Assembly (NCBI RefSeq): GCF_001712755.1
Contig: NZ_MDKC01000016.1
Span: 1-53,445 of the forward strand
Direction: 5' to 3'
DNA from: Gottfriedia luciferensis
Lineage (GTDB): Bacteria; Bacillota; Bacilli; Bacillales; Bacillaceae_G
DNA length: 53,445 bases
Of the stretch, positions 36,640-47,033 are shown piece after piece (the stretch's first letter is position 1; each line of letters starts with the position of its first letter). A model generated the notes under the pieces. That model saw only the letters and a program-made list of their open reading frames with translations. It did no database searches and was not told where the DNA came from. A program made the translations under genes and the position numbers.

Positions 36640-37374
36640 ATGTATAAGGGAAAGTTAAAACAAATTCTATTAATAACTGATGGTTATTCAAACCATGGTG
36701 AAGATCCGTTAGCTGTTTCAAGTTTGGCACAAGAATACGGTATTACAGTAAATGTAATTGGAATTTTAGATGAAAATGTACAAAGTGGTGACGGTTTAAA
36801 GGAAATCGAGGAAATTGCTAGAGCAGGTGGAGGGATTAGTCAAGTCGTTTACACAAAGCAACTTTCTCAAACTGTCCAAATGGTTACAAGAAAAGCAATG
36901 ACACAAACAATTCAAGGATTTGTTAATAAAGAACTTAAGCAAATTTTAGGTGATAGCAATTCAATAGAATCACTTCCTCCTTCAAAGCGAGAAGAGGTTT
37001 ATGAGGTTGTAGAGGATATCGGTGAAACTGTAGGTTTAGAAGTTATTATTTTAGTAGATACGAGTGCTAGTATGAAAGACAAACTAGAAACCGTTAAGGA
37101 ATCATTATTTGATTTACAAATTAGTTTAAACTCAAGAACAGGAGAAAATGCCTACTCATTATTTATATTTCCCGGGAAACATGACGATGTAGATAAATTA
37201 CTAGATTGGACGCCTAAGTTAGAAAAATTAAACACTATTTTTCCTAAGTTAACAATGGGCGGTATGACGCCAACCGGTCCTGCTCTACGTGAGGCTTTAA
37301 ACTATTTTAACGAACAAAACTACAATAGAGGTAATAATGGTGATGATGAACAATCAATTGAATGGGCAGATTAA
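36640..37374 (+). CDS. yabS: VWA-domain protein YabS
   Basis: This 244-residue cytosolic protein of unknown function has a von Willebrand A fold. The MIDAS motif DTSASMKDK appears around residues 139-147, with a TPTGPALREAL metal-site segment near the C-terminus. The N-terminal QILLITDGYSNHG and the VTRKAMTQTIQGFVNKEL stretch agree with B. subtilis YabS. ATG 36640 was chosen because GGAGGGG (36626-36632) lies 7 bases upstream; the frame extends upstream without a site. It overlaps yabT by 38 bases. Pairing with a kinase suggests they work together, but this is inference. Confidence 0.9.
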   Translation: MYKGKLKQILLITDGYSNHGEDPLAVSSLAQEYGITVNVIGILDENVQSGDGLKEIEEIARAGGGISQVVYTKQLSQTVQMVTRKAMTQTIQGFVNKELKQILGDSNSIESLPPSKREEVYEVVEDIGETVGLEVIILVDTSASMKDKLETVKESLFDLQISLNSRTGENAYSLFIFPGKHDDVDKLLDWTPKLEKLNTIFPKLTMGGMTPTGPALREALNYFNEQNYNRGNNGDDEQSIEWAD

Positions 37375-38464
37375 TTTAGCGCCTGGGACTCTCATTACTG
37401 GAAAGTGGAATAAAAACAATTACGAAATTAAGAGTTTACTTGGAAATGGAGCAAATGGAACAGTTTATCTAGCTTCTGGAAAAACTGGAGATGTTGCTAT
37501 TAAGCTGAGTAAAGATTCTACTAATATCACGAACGAAGTAAATGTTTTAAAAAAAATCACACAGGTCCAGGATTCAATCCTTGGGCCTTCTTTTATCGAT
37601 GTAGATGACTATATAAATCCAGGGACAAATGAATGCTGCTATTACTATGTTATGGAATATGTAAATGGTGTAAGTTTACCAAACTTTATTGAAAGAAATG
37701 GAATGGAATGGAGTAGTATTTTTATCATACAAGTTTTATCATTGTTAGATAAATTGCACCATAAAGGCTTTATTTTTGGAGATTTAAAAACAGATAATCT
37801 ACTAGTTACGAAAGAACCAAATAAAATCCAATGGATCGATTTTGGAGGAGTTACTCAAATTGGACGTGCAGTTAAAGAGTTTACGGAGTTCTTTGATCGT
37901 GGTTACTGGGGCTTAGGTTCTAGAAAAGCAGAAATTTCCTATGACTTATTTGCTGTTACGATGATTTTTATCCACTTGCATTGTAAAAAGCAGTTTTTAA
38001 AAAACGGGTTGGGAATAAATCAAATTGAACAAGTAATAACCCAAACACAAACCCTTAAGCCATATAAAGAATTTCTAATGAAGGGATTAAAAGGGGAGTA
38101 TACTAATGCAAGTGCTATGAAACAAGCTCTATTAATGTATGAACAAAAGATAAATGCTACAAAAAAGAAGAATAGTAAAAAGGATCAAGTTACTACAGCA
38201 CAAACGATGAATCAAACAAGGCAATCGAAAAAGCAAAGTCAGACTGCTAATCAATCAACACAATCAAAAAAACATAGCCAGCCTACAAATCAACCTAGAA
38301 ATTCAACTAGTCAGAATCAAAAACCTAACCAATCAACACAGACAAGAGCAGGGAACAACATCCAAGTGAAGCAAAAGAAAAAAAGAATTCACTGGTTTGA
38401 AACATCGACCATTCTCTTGTTAATGGGCTTGGCTTATGCATTATATTTTTATTATCAGCTGTAA
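37337..38464 (+). CDS. yabT: Sporulation Ser/Thr protein kinase YabT
   Basis: This 375-residue Hanks-type kinase has a C-terminal membrane helix (about 356-372). The glycine loop GNGANG (36-41) and catalytic lysine K56 (VAIK) are intact. The catalytic loop reads FGDLKTDNLL, with FGD in place of HRD, and DFG is present (WIDFGGV). B. subtilis YabT is a septum-located, DNA-activated kinase that phosphorylates RecA and other proteins during sporulation. Here a ~75-residue linker (about 273-350) rich in Lys, Gln, Ser, Thr and Asn, with repeats like QSKKQSQ and QSKKHSQ, separates kinase and membrane helix. The start inside yabS implies coupling. No extracellular domain is seen. Confidence 0.9.
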   Translation: MVMMNNQLNGQINLAPGTLITGKWNKNNYEIKSLLGNGANGTVYLASGKTGDVAIKLSKDSTNITNEVNVLKKITQVQDSILGPSFIDVDDYINPGTNECCYYYVMEYVNGVSLPNFIERNGMEWSSIFIIQVLSLLDKLHHKGFIFGDLKTDNLLVTKEPNKIQWIDFGGVTQIGRAVKEFTEFFDRGYWGLGSRKAEISYDLFAVTMIFIHLHCKKQFLKNGLGINQIEQVITQTQTLKPYKEFLMKGLKGEYTNASAMKQALLMYEQKINATKKKNSKKDQVTTAQTMNQTRQSKKQSQTANQSTQSKKHSQPTNQPRNSTSQNQKPNQSTQTRAGNNIQVKQKKKRIHWFETSTILLLMGLAYALYFYYQL

Positions 38465-38535
38465 ATTATAGTACTCCAAGTGTGTGAATGGTAACATATA
38501 GATATGAATTTTACTTTCATTAGGAGTATAGTTAA

Positions 38536-39924
38536 ATGGTAATTAATCAATTAAAGGAATTTATAAAACAAAACAATATTATTAGAAATAGTGTAATTGT
38601 GATCGGTGTTTCTGGAGGTCCAGACTCAATGGCGTTAGCTCATTCTTTTTTATCTATTAGAGAAGAATATGAGTTCTCGATTATTATCGCACATGTAGAT
38701 CATATGTTTAGAGGGCAAGAATCTTTAGATGATTTAGAATACGTTAAGAACTGGTGCCTCCAAAATAACGTACAATATGAAGGTAAAAGCATAAATGTGA
38801 ATCAGTATATCGAGGAAACGGGTTTAAGTAGTCAATTGGCGGCAAGGGAATGTCGATATCGTTTTTTTGACGAAACGATGAAGAAATATGAAGCGAATTA
38901 TTTAGCGTTAGGTCATCATGGAGAGGACCAAGTTGAAACGATTTTGATGCGTTTAGTAAGAGGTAGCTCGCAGGTCGGTTACGCTGGCATTAGGGAAAAG
39001 AGATCTTTTAGTACAGGCGAAATTATTCGTCCATTTTTAGATTTAAGAAAACAAGCATTAACTACATATTGTCACGAACAAAGTATTATCCCTCGAAAAG
39101 ATCCAAGTAATGATAAAGATGTTTACACTAGAAATCGATTTAGACATCATATTCTACCTTTTATATTTGAAGAAAATCCAACTGCACATAAAAGATTCCA
39201 GCAGTTTAGTAGACAGCAATTGGAAGATGATCTATATTTAATGGAATTAACTGAAGACGCGATGAATACAGTTATAAAAAATAAAGAAAAGCAAGCAGTC
39301 ACTATTGACGTTAAACAGTTTTTAAATGTGCCTATATCTTTACAAAGAAGATGTATTCAACTAATATTAGATTATGTCTACCTATATATCCCTAAAGGCT
39401 TGACACAAGGGCATCTTAATTCAATTCTGACTTTATTACGAAATGAAAAATCTACGTGGGAGCAGCATTTACCAGGAGGACTTTTTGTCACACGCTCATA
39501 TAATGAATGCATCTTTACATTCGAACAAATGAATGTGAAGGATTATACTATTTCTATTAATGAGCCTGGCGAATACGATCTACCAAATGGTTTTTCAATT
39601 AAAGTTGAATTAAACAATCAATATTTTGAACAAAAAAATGACACATTTATTTGTTCTGTCAAGGATGTTTCTTTTCCACTCATTGTTCGGAATCGAAAGA
39701 ATGGTGATCGAATGTCATTAAAGGGTATGAATGGGTCAAAAAAGTTAAAAGATATATTTATTGATGAAAAAATGAAACAATCATTACGTGATGAATGGCC
39801 AATAATTACGGATAGTCAAAATAATATATTATGGGTACCTTTCGTAAAGAAATCTGCATTTGAAAGAAATTTTTCGACAGATGAGTCACTCATTGCAATA
39901 CAGGTGGTTTCTAAGAGTTTCTAG
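38536..39924 (+). CDS. tilS: tRNA(Ile)-lysidine synthase
   Basis: This 462-residue ATP-pyrophosphatase converts C34 of tRNA-Ile(CAU) to lysidine, which lets it read AUA. The PP-loop SGGPDS is at residues 26-31. The LALGHHGEDQVETILMRL segment and a C-terminal TilS domain (NRKNGDRMSLKGMNGSKKLKD) complete the family architecture. ATG 38536 follows TTAGGAG. hpt starts 9 bases after the stop, as in B. subtilis, so they form an operon. Confidence 0.96.
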   Translation: MVINQLKEFIKQNNIIRNSVIVIGVSGGPDSMALAHSFLSIREEYEFSIIIAHVDHMFRGQESLDDLEYVKNWCLQNNVQYEGKSINVNQYIEETGLSSQLAARECRYRFFDETMKKYEANYLALGHHGEDQVETILMRLVRGSSQVGYAGIREKRSFSTGEIIRPFLDLRKQALTTYCHEQSIIPRKDPSNDKDVYTRNRFRHHILPFIFEENPTAHKRFQQFSRQQLEDDLYLMELTEDAMNTVIKNKEKQAVTIDVKQFLNVPISLQRRCIQLILDYVYLYIPKGLTQGHLNSILTLLRNEKSTWEQHLPGGLFVTRSYNECIFTFEQMNVKDYTISINEPGEYDLPNGFSIKVELNNQYFEQKNDTFICSVKDVSFPLIVRNRKNGDRMSLKGMNGSKKLKDIFIDEKMKQSLRDEWPIITDSQNNILWVPFVKKSAFERNFSTDESLIAIQVVSKSF

Positions 39925-39933
39925 GAGGAAAAA

Positions 39934-40473
39934 ATGAAACAAGACATTCAACAAGTATTAGTAAGTGAAGAGGCAATTCAACAAAAAGTAGTAGAATTAG
40001 GTGCAGTACTAACTGAAGAGTACAAAGACCGCTTTCCACTAGTAGTGGGTGTTTTAAAAGGAGCTCTTCCGTTCATGTCTGACCTTATCAAGCATATTGA
40101 TACATATATCGAAATTGATTTTATGGATGTTTCTAGTTATGGACATAGTACAGTTTCTTCTGGTGAAGTAAAAATTGTAAAAGATTTAAATACTTCTGTA
40201 GAAGGAAGAGATGTAATCATTCTAGAAGATATTATTGATAGTGGTCTAACATTAAATTATTTAGTTGAACTATTTAAACATCGCAAAGCTAATACAGTTA
40301 AAATCGTTACATTATTAGATAAGCCAAGCGGACGTAAAGCAAGTATTGAGGCTGATTTAGTTGGTTTCGAAGTACCAGATGCTTTCGTAGTAGGATATGG
40401 TTTAGATTATATTGAACGTTATCGAAATCTGCCGTATGTTGGCGTTTTAAAGCCTGAAGTATACACGAAATAA
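39934..40473 (+). CDS. hpt: Hypoxanthine-guanine phosphoribosyltransferase
   Basis: This 179-residue purine salvage enzyme joins hypoxanthine or guanine to PRPP. The PRPP-binding motif is [16 protein letters not shown] (about residues 94-109), and [15 protein letters not shown] holds the substrate loop. ATG 39934 follows CTAGGAGG, which overlaps the tilS stop. In B. subtilis HprT also interacts with TilS and FtsH expression; co-location with both is conserved here. Confidence 0.95.
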   Translation: MKQDIQQVLVSEEAIQQKVVELGAVLTEEYKDRFPLVVGVLKGALPFMSDLIKHIDTYIEIDFMDVSSYGHSTVSSGEVKIVKDLNTSVEGRDVIILEDIIDSGLTLNYLVELFKHRKANTVKIVTLLDKPSGRKASIEADLVGFEVPDAFVVGYGLDYIERYRNLPYVGVLKPEVYTK

Positions 40474-40492
40474 GTCAAGTTTTATTCGTTTG

Positions 40493-40521
40493 TTTACATG
40501 GTATAACTATGCTACTATATA
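40493..40521 (+). promoter_or_regulatory. Sigma-A promoter of ftsH
   Basis: TTTACA (40493-40498), 17 bases and TATATA (40516-40521), about 34 bases before the ftsH start. Confidence 0.6.
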
Positions 40522-40554
40522 AAGTAATTAAATTGAAAGAGAGGAGGTTTGGAA

Positions 40555-42471
40555 TTGAATCGAATTTTCCGTAATACAGTCTTTTACATATTAATCTTCT
40601 TAGTTGTGATTGGTGTTGTTACATATTTCAATGGGCCAGAATCTCAAGTTAAGAAAGTAAGTTACGATACATTTTATACTAAGTTACAAAAAGGAGATGT
40701 TAGCAGCTTAACATCTATCCAACCTAAAAATGGAGTGTACATAGTAAGAGGTCATTTTACAGATGTAAAAAAAGGCGAATCTTTCCAAACTCAAGTACCA
40801 ATTAGTGACGAAACGACAAAAATAGTTAACAAAGCAGTTGCTGACTATAAAATAAAGGCTAATTGGAATCCAGCTGAAACAACAAGTGCATGGGTGCAAA
40901 TTTTCACTTCACTCATTCCATTTGTTATTATTTTCATTCTTTTCTTCTTCTTAATGAATCAAGCACAAGGTGGCGGAAGCCGTGTTATGAACTTTGGGAA
41001 GAGCAAAGCTCGTCTTTATAATGACGAGAAAAAGAAAGTACGATTTAAAGATGTTGCAGGTGCAGATGAAGAGAAGCAAGAGCTTGTTGAAGTTGTAGAG
41101 TTCTTGAAGGATCCTCGTAAGTTTTCTGAATTAGGTGCAAGAATTCCTAAAGGGGTACTATTAGTAGGACCTCCTGGAACAGGTAAAACATTATTAGCAA
41201 GAGCTGTTGCAGGAGAAGCTGGAGTTCCATTCTTCTCAATCAGTGGTTCTGATTTCGTTGAAATGTTTGTAGGGGTCGGTGCTTCTCGTGTTCGTGATTT
41301 ATTTGAAAATGCGAAGAAAAACGCTCCTTGTATCATATTTATTGATGAAATCGATGCTGTAGGTCGTCAGCGTGGTGCTGGATTAGGTGGAGGTCACGAT
41401 GAGCGTGAACAAACATTAAACCAGTTACTTGTTGAAATGGATGGTTTTGGTGCTAACGAAGGTATTATCATCATCGCTGCAACAAACCGTGCAGATGTTC
41501 TTGACCCAGCGTTATTACGTCCAGGTCGATTTGATAGACAGATTACAGTAGACCGTCCAGATGTAATAGGACGTGAAGCGGTATTAAAAGTTCATTCAAG
41601 AAATAAACCATTGTCACCAGAGGTAGACTTAAAAGCTATTGCTCAAAGAACTCCTGGTTTCTCTGGTGCAGATTTAGAAAACTTATTAAACGAAGCGGCA
41701 TTAGTTGCGGCTCGTCGTGATAAAAAGAAAATTGATATGCTTGATATTGACGAAGCAACTGACCGTGTAATTGCGGGACCTGCTAAGAAAAATAAAGTTA
41801 TATCTGAAAAAGAGCGAAAAATTGTTGCATTCCATGAAGCTGGACATACGGTTATTGGCCAAGTGTTAGACGAGGCTGAAATGGTTCATAAAGTAACAAT
41901 TGTACCTCGTGGTCAAGCTGGTGGTTATGCAGTAATGCTTCCAAAAGAAGATCGTTACTTTATGACAAAACCAGAATTACTTGATAAAATTACAGGTCTA
42001 CTTGGTGGACGTGTTGCAGAAGAAGTGGTATTTGGTGAAGTAAGTACAGGAGCTCATAATGACTTCCAACGTGCAACTGGTATTGCTCGTCGTATGGTTA
42101 CTGAGTTCGGTATGAGCGATAAACTAGGTCCATTGCAATTTGGTCAATCTCAAGGAGGAAATGTATTCCTTGGTAGAGACTTTAATAATGAACAAAATTA
42201 TAGTGATAAAATTGCTTATGAAATCGACGTTGAGATTCAAACAATCATTAAAGACTGTTATGCAAAAGCAACTGATATTATTAAGACGCATCGCGATAAA
42301 TTAGACTTGCTTGCTAACACATTATTAGAAGTGGAAACTTTAGATGCAAAAGGAATTAAGAGTCTTTGGGAACAAGGTACACTTCCTACATCTCCATCTT
42401 CAAAAGATGAGGTTAAAGTCAACATTTCTAAAAAGAATGATGAACCAACTGAGCCTAAAATCACTGAATAA
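40555..42471 (+). CDS. ftsH: ATP-dependent zinc metalloprotease FtsH
   Basis: This 638-residue membrane AAA+ protease degrades misfolded membrane proteins and regulators such as Spo0E. Two N-terminal membrane helices (about 7-25 and 110-130) flank a short extracytoplasmic domain. The AAA module has Walker A GPPGTGKT (205-212), Walker B IIFIDEID and the second region of homology. The zinc-binding HEAGH is at 427-431. TTG 40555 was chosen: GAGGAGG (40541-40547) is 7 bases away, and it gives MNRIFRNT, matching B. subtilis MNRVFRNT; TTG 40549 is too close to the site. A terminator follows. Confidence 0.97.
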   Translation: MNRIFRNTVFYILIFLVVIGVVTYFNGPESQVKKVSYDTFYTKLQKGDVSSLTSIQPKNGVYIVRGHFTDVKKGESFQTQVPISDETTKIVNKAVADYKIKANWNPAETTSAWVQIFTSLIPFVIIFILFFFLMNQAQGGGSRVMNFGKSKARLYNDEKKKVRFKDVAGADEEKQELVEVVEFLKDPRKFSELGARIPKGVLLVGPPGTGKTLLARAVAGEAGVPFFSISGSDFVEMFVGVGASRVRDLFENAKKNAPCIIFIDEIDAVGRQRGAGLGGGHDEREQTLNQLLVEMDGFGANEGIIIIAATNRADVLDPALLRPGRFDRQITVDRPDVIGREAVLKVHSRNKPLSPEVDLKAIAQRTPGFSGADLENLLNEAALVAARRDKKKIDMLDIDEATDRVIAGPAKKNKVISEKERKIVAFHEAGHTVIGQVLDEAEMVHKVTIVPRGQAGGYAVMLPKEDRYFMTKPELLDKITGLLGGRVAEEVVFGEVSTGAHNDFQRATGIARRMVTEFGMSDKLGPLQFGQSQGGNVFLGRDFNNEQNYSDKIAYEIDVEIQTIIKDCYAKATDIIKTHRDKLDLLANTLLEVETLDAKGIKSLWEQGTLPTSPSSKDEVKVNISKKNDEPTEPKITE

Positions 42472-42477
42472 AAAATT

Positions 42478-42507
42478 AAGAGTGTCTTTCTAGACACTCT
42501 TTCTTTT
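42478..42507 (+). terminator. Rho-independent terminator of ftsH
   Basis: AAGAGTGTCT (42478-42487) and AGACACTCTT (42492-42501) form a 10-bp stem with a 4-base loop and a T-rich tail. Confidence 0.92.
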
Positions 42508-42728
42508 GTTTATTGGTGAAAAGTAAAGTTGACCACGACCACGGGGATATCGTTTCATTGAAGCGTTTTAACAAACCAATAGGAACCCATGACCACAGTA
42601 GAAAGCATCTATTTTTAAACTACTATCAACTTGTGTTATCATTATTTTTATAGTGATTAAAAAATGTACTTGAGACAAAAAATATAAAATAAAAGTTTTA
42701 TTTTTGAAATGGAGAGACGGTGGATTAT

Positions 42729-43493
42729 ATGTTGTTTGTAATCGATGTAGGAAATACAAATACTGTTTTAGGTGTTTACCAAGAAGATGAGTTAATACAT
42801 CATTGGAGAATTGAGACGAATCGTTATAAAACAGAAGATGAGTACGGTATGGTCATTGGTTCATTACTTGAATATGCAGGTATTGGGTTTGATGAGTTTC
42901 ATGCAGTCATTATTTCATCAGTTGTCCCACCGATTATGTTCTCACTGGAAAGAATGGCAACAAAATACTTTAAACAAAAGCCACTAATCGTTGGTCCTGG
43001 TATAAAAACAGGTTTAAACATAAAATATGATAATCCGAAAGAAGTTGGCGCAGACCGAATTGTTAATGCGGTTGCTGGAATTGCACAATACGGAAGTCCG
43101 CTGATAATTGTAGATTTCGGAACAGCTACTACATATTGTTATATAGATGAAAATAAAAATTATATCGGTGGAGCAATTGCTCCAGGTATCAATATTTCAA
43201 CAGAGGCACTCTATACAAAGGCCTCAAAGTTGCCTCGCATAGAGCTTTCAAGACCTTCTAATATTGTTGGTCGTACAACTGTAGAAGCAATGCAGGTTGG
43301 AATCCTATATGGTTATGTAGGTCAAGTTGAAGGTATTGTAAAACGAATGAAAGCTCAAGCAAAGGTAGAACCTACTGTTATAGCAACTGGTGGACTTGCA
43401 TCATTAATATCTAAGGAATCGGATATCATTGATGTCATGGATCCATATTTAACACTAAAGGGTCTACATTTAATTTATAAACGAAATTCTTAA
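42729..43493 (+). CDS. coaX: Type III pantothenate kinase
   Basis: This 254-residue ASKHA-fold kinase phosphorylates pantothenate, the first step to coenzyme A. The N-terminal phosphate loop is [26 protein letters not shown] and [13 protein letters not shown] carry the active-site aspartates. I chose ATG 42729, which gives [11 protein letters not shown] as in homologues; GTG 42720, closer to GGAGAG (42711-42716), is a real alternative adding three residues. hslO follows after 13 bases. Confidence 0.94.
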   Translation: MLFVIDVGNTNTVLGVYQEDELIHHWRIETNRYKTEDEYGMVIGSLLEYAGIGFDEFHAVIISSVVPPIMFSLERMATKYFKQKPLIVGPGIKTGLNIKYDNPKEVGADRIVNAVAGIAQYGSPLIIVDFGTATTYCYIDENKNYIGGAIAPGINISTEALYTKASKLPRIELSRPSNIVGRTTVEAMQVGILYGYVGQVEGIVKRMKAQAKVEPTVIATGGLASLISKESDIIDVMDPYLTLKGLHLIYKRNS

Positions 43494-43506
43494 AAAGGGG
43501 TACATC

Positions 43507-44382
43507 ATGAAAGATTATTTAGTAAAAGCATTAGCTTTTAACGGTGAAGTCCGTGCATATAGCGTTAGATCAACAAATATTGTAAAAGAAGCTCAAGAAC
43601 GTCATGACACTTGGTCAAACGCTTCTGCTGCATTAGGTCGTACACTCACAGCTGCTACAATGATGGGTGCTATGTTAAAAGGCGAAGAGAAATTAACTTT
43701 AAAGGTTGAAGGTAATGGCCCAATTGGCCATATTTTAGTCGATAGTAATGCAAAAGGTGAAGTACGAGGATATGTACAAAATCCACATGTACAAACTGAA
43801 CTTAACAAACATGGAAAAATTGATGTAGCAAAAGCTGTTGGTACTGTAGGTACAATCTCAGTTGTTAAAGATATTGGTATGAGAGAACCTTTCACAGGCT
43901 CAGTACCTATTGTATCAGGTGAACTTGGTGAAGACTTTACTTACTATTTTGCTGTATCTGAACAAACACCTTCATCTGTAGGTGTCGGTGTGTTAGTAAA
44001 CCCAGATCATTCGATTTTAGCAAGTGGAGGATTTATTATTCAAATCTTACCTGGCGCTAGTGAAGAATGTATTACACAAATTGAAAATCGTTTAAAAACG
44101 ATTAAACCAGTTTCTAAACTAATTGAAGAAGGCCTGACTCCAGAAGAAATTTTATATGAAGTGTTAGGTAAAGAAGAAGTTAAAGTTTTAGAAACGATGG
44201 ATGTAAAATTCCAATGTCAATGCTCAAGAGAGAGAATTGAGGGTGCTCTTTTAAGTATTGGTAAACAAGAATTGGAATTAATCTTAGAAGAGGATGGAGA
44301 AGCAGAAGTAACATGTCATTTCTGTAATCAACCTTATCATTATTCTGATGAACAATTAAAAGAGTTAATTAACAAATTGTAG
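43507..44382 (+). CDS. hslO: Redox-regulated chaperone Hsp33
   Basis: This 291-residue chaperone is activated by oxidation. The C-terminal zinc/redox switch is intact: CQC (about 237-239) and CHFC (about 270-273). The N-terminal [18 protein letters not shown] and the [15 protein letters not shown] segment are typical. ATG 43507 follows AAAAAGGGGTAC. In B. subtilis yacD, a foldase-like gene, lies between hslO and cysK; here only 154 bases separate them and no such gene is present. Confidence 0.96.
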   Translation: MKDYLVKALAFNGEVRAYSVRSTNIVKEAQERHDTWSNASAALGRTLTAATMMGAMLKGEEKLTLKVEGNGPIGHILVDSNAKGEVRGYVQNPHVQTELNKHGKIDVAKAVGTVGTISVVKDIGMREPFTGSVPIVSGELGEDFTYYFAVSEQTPSSVGVGVLVNPDHSILASGGFIIQILPGASEECITQIENRLKTIKPVSKLIEEGLTPEEILYEVLGKEEVKVLETMDVKFQCQCSRERIEGALLSIGKQELELILEEDGEAEVTCHFCNQPYHYSDEQLKELINKL

Positions 44383-44463
44383 GTGAAAATTGAAGGAATT
44401 TGTCGAGCTTTCTTTTCATAATTTATTATGAATTTCATACAAGTTATGTATAGGAGAAAGTAA

Positions 44464-44492
44464 TTGACAGATTCTTTTGTTTTTTACATAAT
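44464..44492 (+). promoter_or_regulatory. Sigma-A promoter of cysK
   Basis: TTGACA (44464-44469), 17 bases and CATAAT (44487-44492), 45 bases before cysK. A TTGGAATTAG stretch further down resembles half of a CymR site, but the rest of that motif does not match. Confidence 0.75.
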
Positions 44493-44536
44493 GTATATTA
44501 AACAGGTCAATATACTTGGAATTAGGAGTGGATGAA

Positions 44537-45457
44537 ATGAAAGTTGCAAATTCAGTTTACGAATTAATCGGTAGAACTCCAATTGTAAAACTTAACAGAT
44601 TAGTAGACGAGGACAGCGCGGAAATTTACTTAAAACTAGAGTTTATGAATCCTGGTAGCAGTGTTAAAGATCGTATTGCACTTGCGATGATCGAGGATTC
44701 GGAGAAAAAAGGTTTAATAAAACCAGGTGATACAATTATTGAACCAACTAGTGGAAATACTGGTATTGGATTAGCAATGGTAGCTGCTGCTAAAGGCTAT
44801 AAATCAATTCTAGTAATGCCAGAAACAATGAGTATTGAGAGACGAAACTTATTACGTGCATATGGCGCAGAATTAGTTCTAACTCCAGGTCCTGAAGGAA
44901 TGGGAGGAGCAATTCGTAAAGCTGATGAATTAGCAAAAGAAAACGGATATTTCGTTCCACAACAGTTTAATAATATTGCAAATCCTGAAGTTCACCGTTT
45001 AACAACTGGTCCTGAAATTGTTGAACAAATGGGAGACCAACTTGACGCATTTATTTCAGGAGTAGGTACAGGAGGAACAATCTCTGGTGCAGGAGCTGTT
45101 TTAAGAGAAGCTTACCCTGGCATTAATATTGTCGCAGTTGAACCTGAAGACTCTCCAGTTTTATCAGGTGGTAAACCAGGTCCGCATAAAATCCAAGGCA
45201 TTGGAGCAGGTTTTATACCTGAAACATTGAACACGGATATTTATGATGAAATCGTACAAATCAAAAATGATGATGCAATGGAAACAGCTAGAAAAGTAGC
45301 AAAAGAAGAAGGTATACTTGTAGGTATCTCTTCTGGTGCTGCGATTAGTGCTGCATTACAAGTTGCAAAAAAACTTGGAAAAGGTAAGAAAGTACTTGCG
45401 ATCATTCCAAGTAATGGAGAGCGTTATTTAAGTACAGCATTATTCCAATTTGAGTAA
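44537..45457 (+). CDS. cysK: Cysteine synthase A
   Basis: This 306-residue PLP enzyme makes cysteine from O-acetylserine and sulphide. The PLP lysine is K44 in GSSVKDRI. The SGNTGIGLA substrate loop and the phosphate-binding GTGGTI loop are intact. The first five residues have drifted ([15 protein letters not shown]). ATG 44537 with TTAGGAG (44522-44528) at 8 bases was preferred to TTG 44516. It is monocistronic with promoter and terminator. In B. subtilis CysK also binds the repressor CymR. Confidence 0.96.
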   Translation: MKVANSVYELIGRTPIVKLNRLVDEDSAEIYLKLEFMNPGSSVKDRIALAMIEDSEKKGLIKPGDTIIEPTSGNTGIGLAMVAAAKGYKSILVMPETMSIERRNLLRAYGAELVLTPGPEGMGGAIRKADELAKENGYFVPQQFNNIANPEVHRLTTGPEIVEQMGDQLDAFISGVGTGGTISGAGAVLREAYPGINIVAVEPEDSPVLSGGKPGPHKIQGIGAGFIPETLNTDIYDEIVQIKNDDAMETARKVAKEEGILVGISSGAAISAALQVAKKLGKGKKVLAIIPSNGERYLSTALFQFE

Positions 45458-45485
45458 TTTTTTTGGTTGATTAAATGATAAATTT

Positions 45486-45519
45486 AAAACCCCTTTGCTA
45501 GCTGCAGAGGGGTTTTTTG
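45486..45519 (+). terminator. Rho-independent terminator of cysK
   Basis: AAAACCCCT (45486-45494) pairs with AGGGGTTTT (45508-45516), with an inner TGC/GCA helix and a T-run. Confidence 0.9.
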
Positions 45520-45602
45520 TTTTTCCATAAAATGCTTTGATGTATACTTCTTACTTTTTGTGTAAAATGAAAAAAGAAGCGCTATCAGAGGGGGATATTC
45601 AC

Positions 45603-47033
45603 ATGAATTATGAAATCTTTTCAAAAGTTATCAATTATACTACACCTTTCTTTAAATACTTTGTAGAAACGGCAAAAGAGAAAAAGAATGCCGTACTTCT
45701 TGAAAGTGGTCGTGACGGAAGATATTCAATTATGGCATCTAATCCAGTTGCAAAGTTATATGGGAAGGATAATAAATTAACGGTCGAAGTAGGAATTGAA
45801 GGATGCTCCGAAATAGTAGAATATGTAGGAAATCCAATAGATTTAGCAAAGGAATATCTAACTAAATACACAGCGGAAAAAAGAGATGACCTACCACCAT
45901 TTCAGTGTGGAGCAATCGGTTATTTCACATATGACTGTAACCATTATATCGAAGACCTACCAAAGATGGCTGAGGATGTTTACAATATTCCAGATGTTTA
46001 TTTATTAATCTTCCATGAAGTGGTTGTTTTTGACCATCAAGAAAATCAATTATATTTTATTGTAATAGATGAAATGAATAATGCTGATAAGGCACAAGAA
46101 CGAATAGACTCTTTAGAAGAGTTCTTCATTAGTGAAATAGAGCAAATCGATTTATCTAGAAGAACTTCTACCGAGGAGATTGAAAAAACAATTTATATGT
46201 CTGAACAAAAATTTACAGATGCTGTTGGTAATGTTAAAGAATATATCAGTGCGGGGGATGTATTCCAGGTGAATTTATCCGTGCTACAATCTGAGACGCT
46301 TGTAACAGATCCACTGTATATATATGAGCAGCTTAGAGAAATAAATCCATCACCATATATGTCCTATTTAGATTTTGACGAGTTTCAAATTGTTAGTTGC
46401 TCACCAGAACTGTTAGTAGCAAAACGTGATCAAGAAGTTTGGACAAGACCAATAGCAGGTACGAGGTCACGTGGTAAAACAGTTGAAGAAGAACAACAAT
46501 TGATGGAAGAACTACGTTCAAATGAAAAAGAACAAGCTGAGCATATTATGTTAGTTGATCTAGAGCGCAATGATTTAGGAAGAGTATGCGAATATGGAAC
46601 TGTTGAAGTGGACGAACTATTAGTGATCGAAAAGTATTCACATGTAATGCACCTTGTTTCAAATGTTAGAGGTGAGCTACAAAAGGGTAAAGATTCATTT
46701 GACTTGTTAAAAGCAGTATTTCCCGGGGGAACAATAACAGGAGCTCCAAAAATCCGTACGATGGAAATTATTGAAGAACTAGAGCCGACCAAGCGTGGCA
46801 TTTATACAGGTTCTGTTGGATGGATTAGCTTCACTGGAGATATGGAGTTAAACATTACGATTCGAACAATGATTACAAAAGACCAGCAAGCATTTGTACA
46901 AGCCGGTGCTGGCATTGTTATTGATTCTAATCCAAAACATGAGTATTTAGAAAGCCTTAAGAAAGCTCAAGCTTTATGGACAGCTAAGAAAGTAAGTGAA
47001 GAAAAAGCACAGTTGGGTGGGAATGTAAAATGA
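45603..47033 (+). CDS. pabB: Aminodeoxychorismate synthase component I
   Basis: This 476-residue chorismate-utilising enzyme works with PabA to make 4-amino-4-deoxychorismate for p-aminobenzoate and folate. C-terminal family motifs are [11 protein letters not shown], the [12 protein letters not shown] segment and the [12 protein letters not shown] end. The N-terminal region follows the TrpE-like fold. ATG 45603 follows AGAGGGGGAT; the longer frame to 45537 lacks a site. It opens a run of seven or eight genes with four-base or slightly longer overlaps (pabB, pabA, pabC, folP, folB, folK, yazB). Confidence 0.93.
   Translation: MNYEIFSKVINYTTPFFKYFVETAKEKKNAVLLESGRDGRYSIMASNPVAKLYGKDNKLTVEVGIEGCSEIVEYVGNPIDLAKEYLTKYTAEKRDDLPPFQCGAIGYFTYDCNHYIEDLPKMAEDVYNIPDVYLLIFHEVVVFDHQENQLYFIVIDEMNNADKAQERIDSLEEFFISEIEQIDLSRRTSTEEIEKTIYMSEQKFTDAVGNVKEYISAGDVFQVNLSVLQSETLVTDPLYIYEQLREINPSPYMSYLDFDEFQIVSCSPELLVAKRDQEVWTRPIAGTRSRGKTVEEEQQLMEELRSNEKEQAEHIMLVDLERNDLGRVCEYGTVEVDELLVIEKYSHVMHLVSNVRGELQKGKDSFDLLKAVFPGGTITGAPKIRTMEIIEELEPTKRGIYTGSVGWISFTGDMELNITIRTMITKDQQAFVQAGAGIVIDSNPKHEYLESLKKAQALWTAKKVSEEKAQLGGNVK

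Noticed and set aside
42568-42759. A 63-codon minus-strand frame between ftsH and coaX
   Set aside because: It overlaps the coaX start, and its residues look like random translation of AT-rich DNA. No family was recognised.
44493-44536. CymR operator at cysK
   Set aside because: TTGGAATTAG resembles the conserved half, but the other half of the motif does not match at the right spacing.
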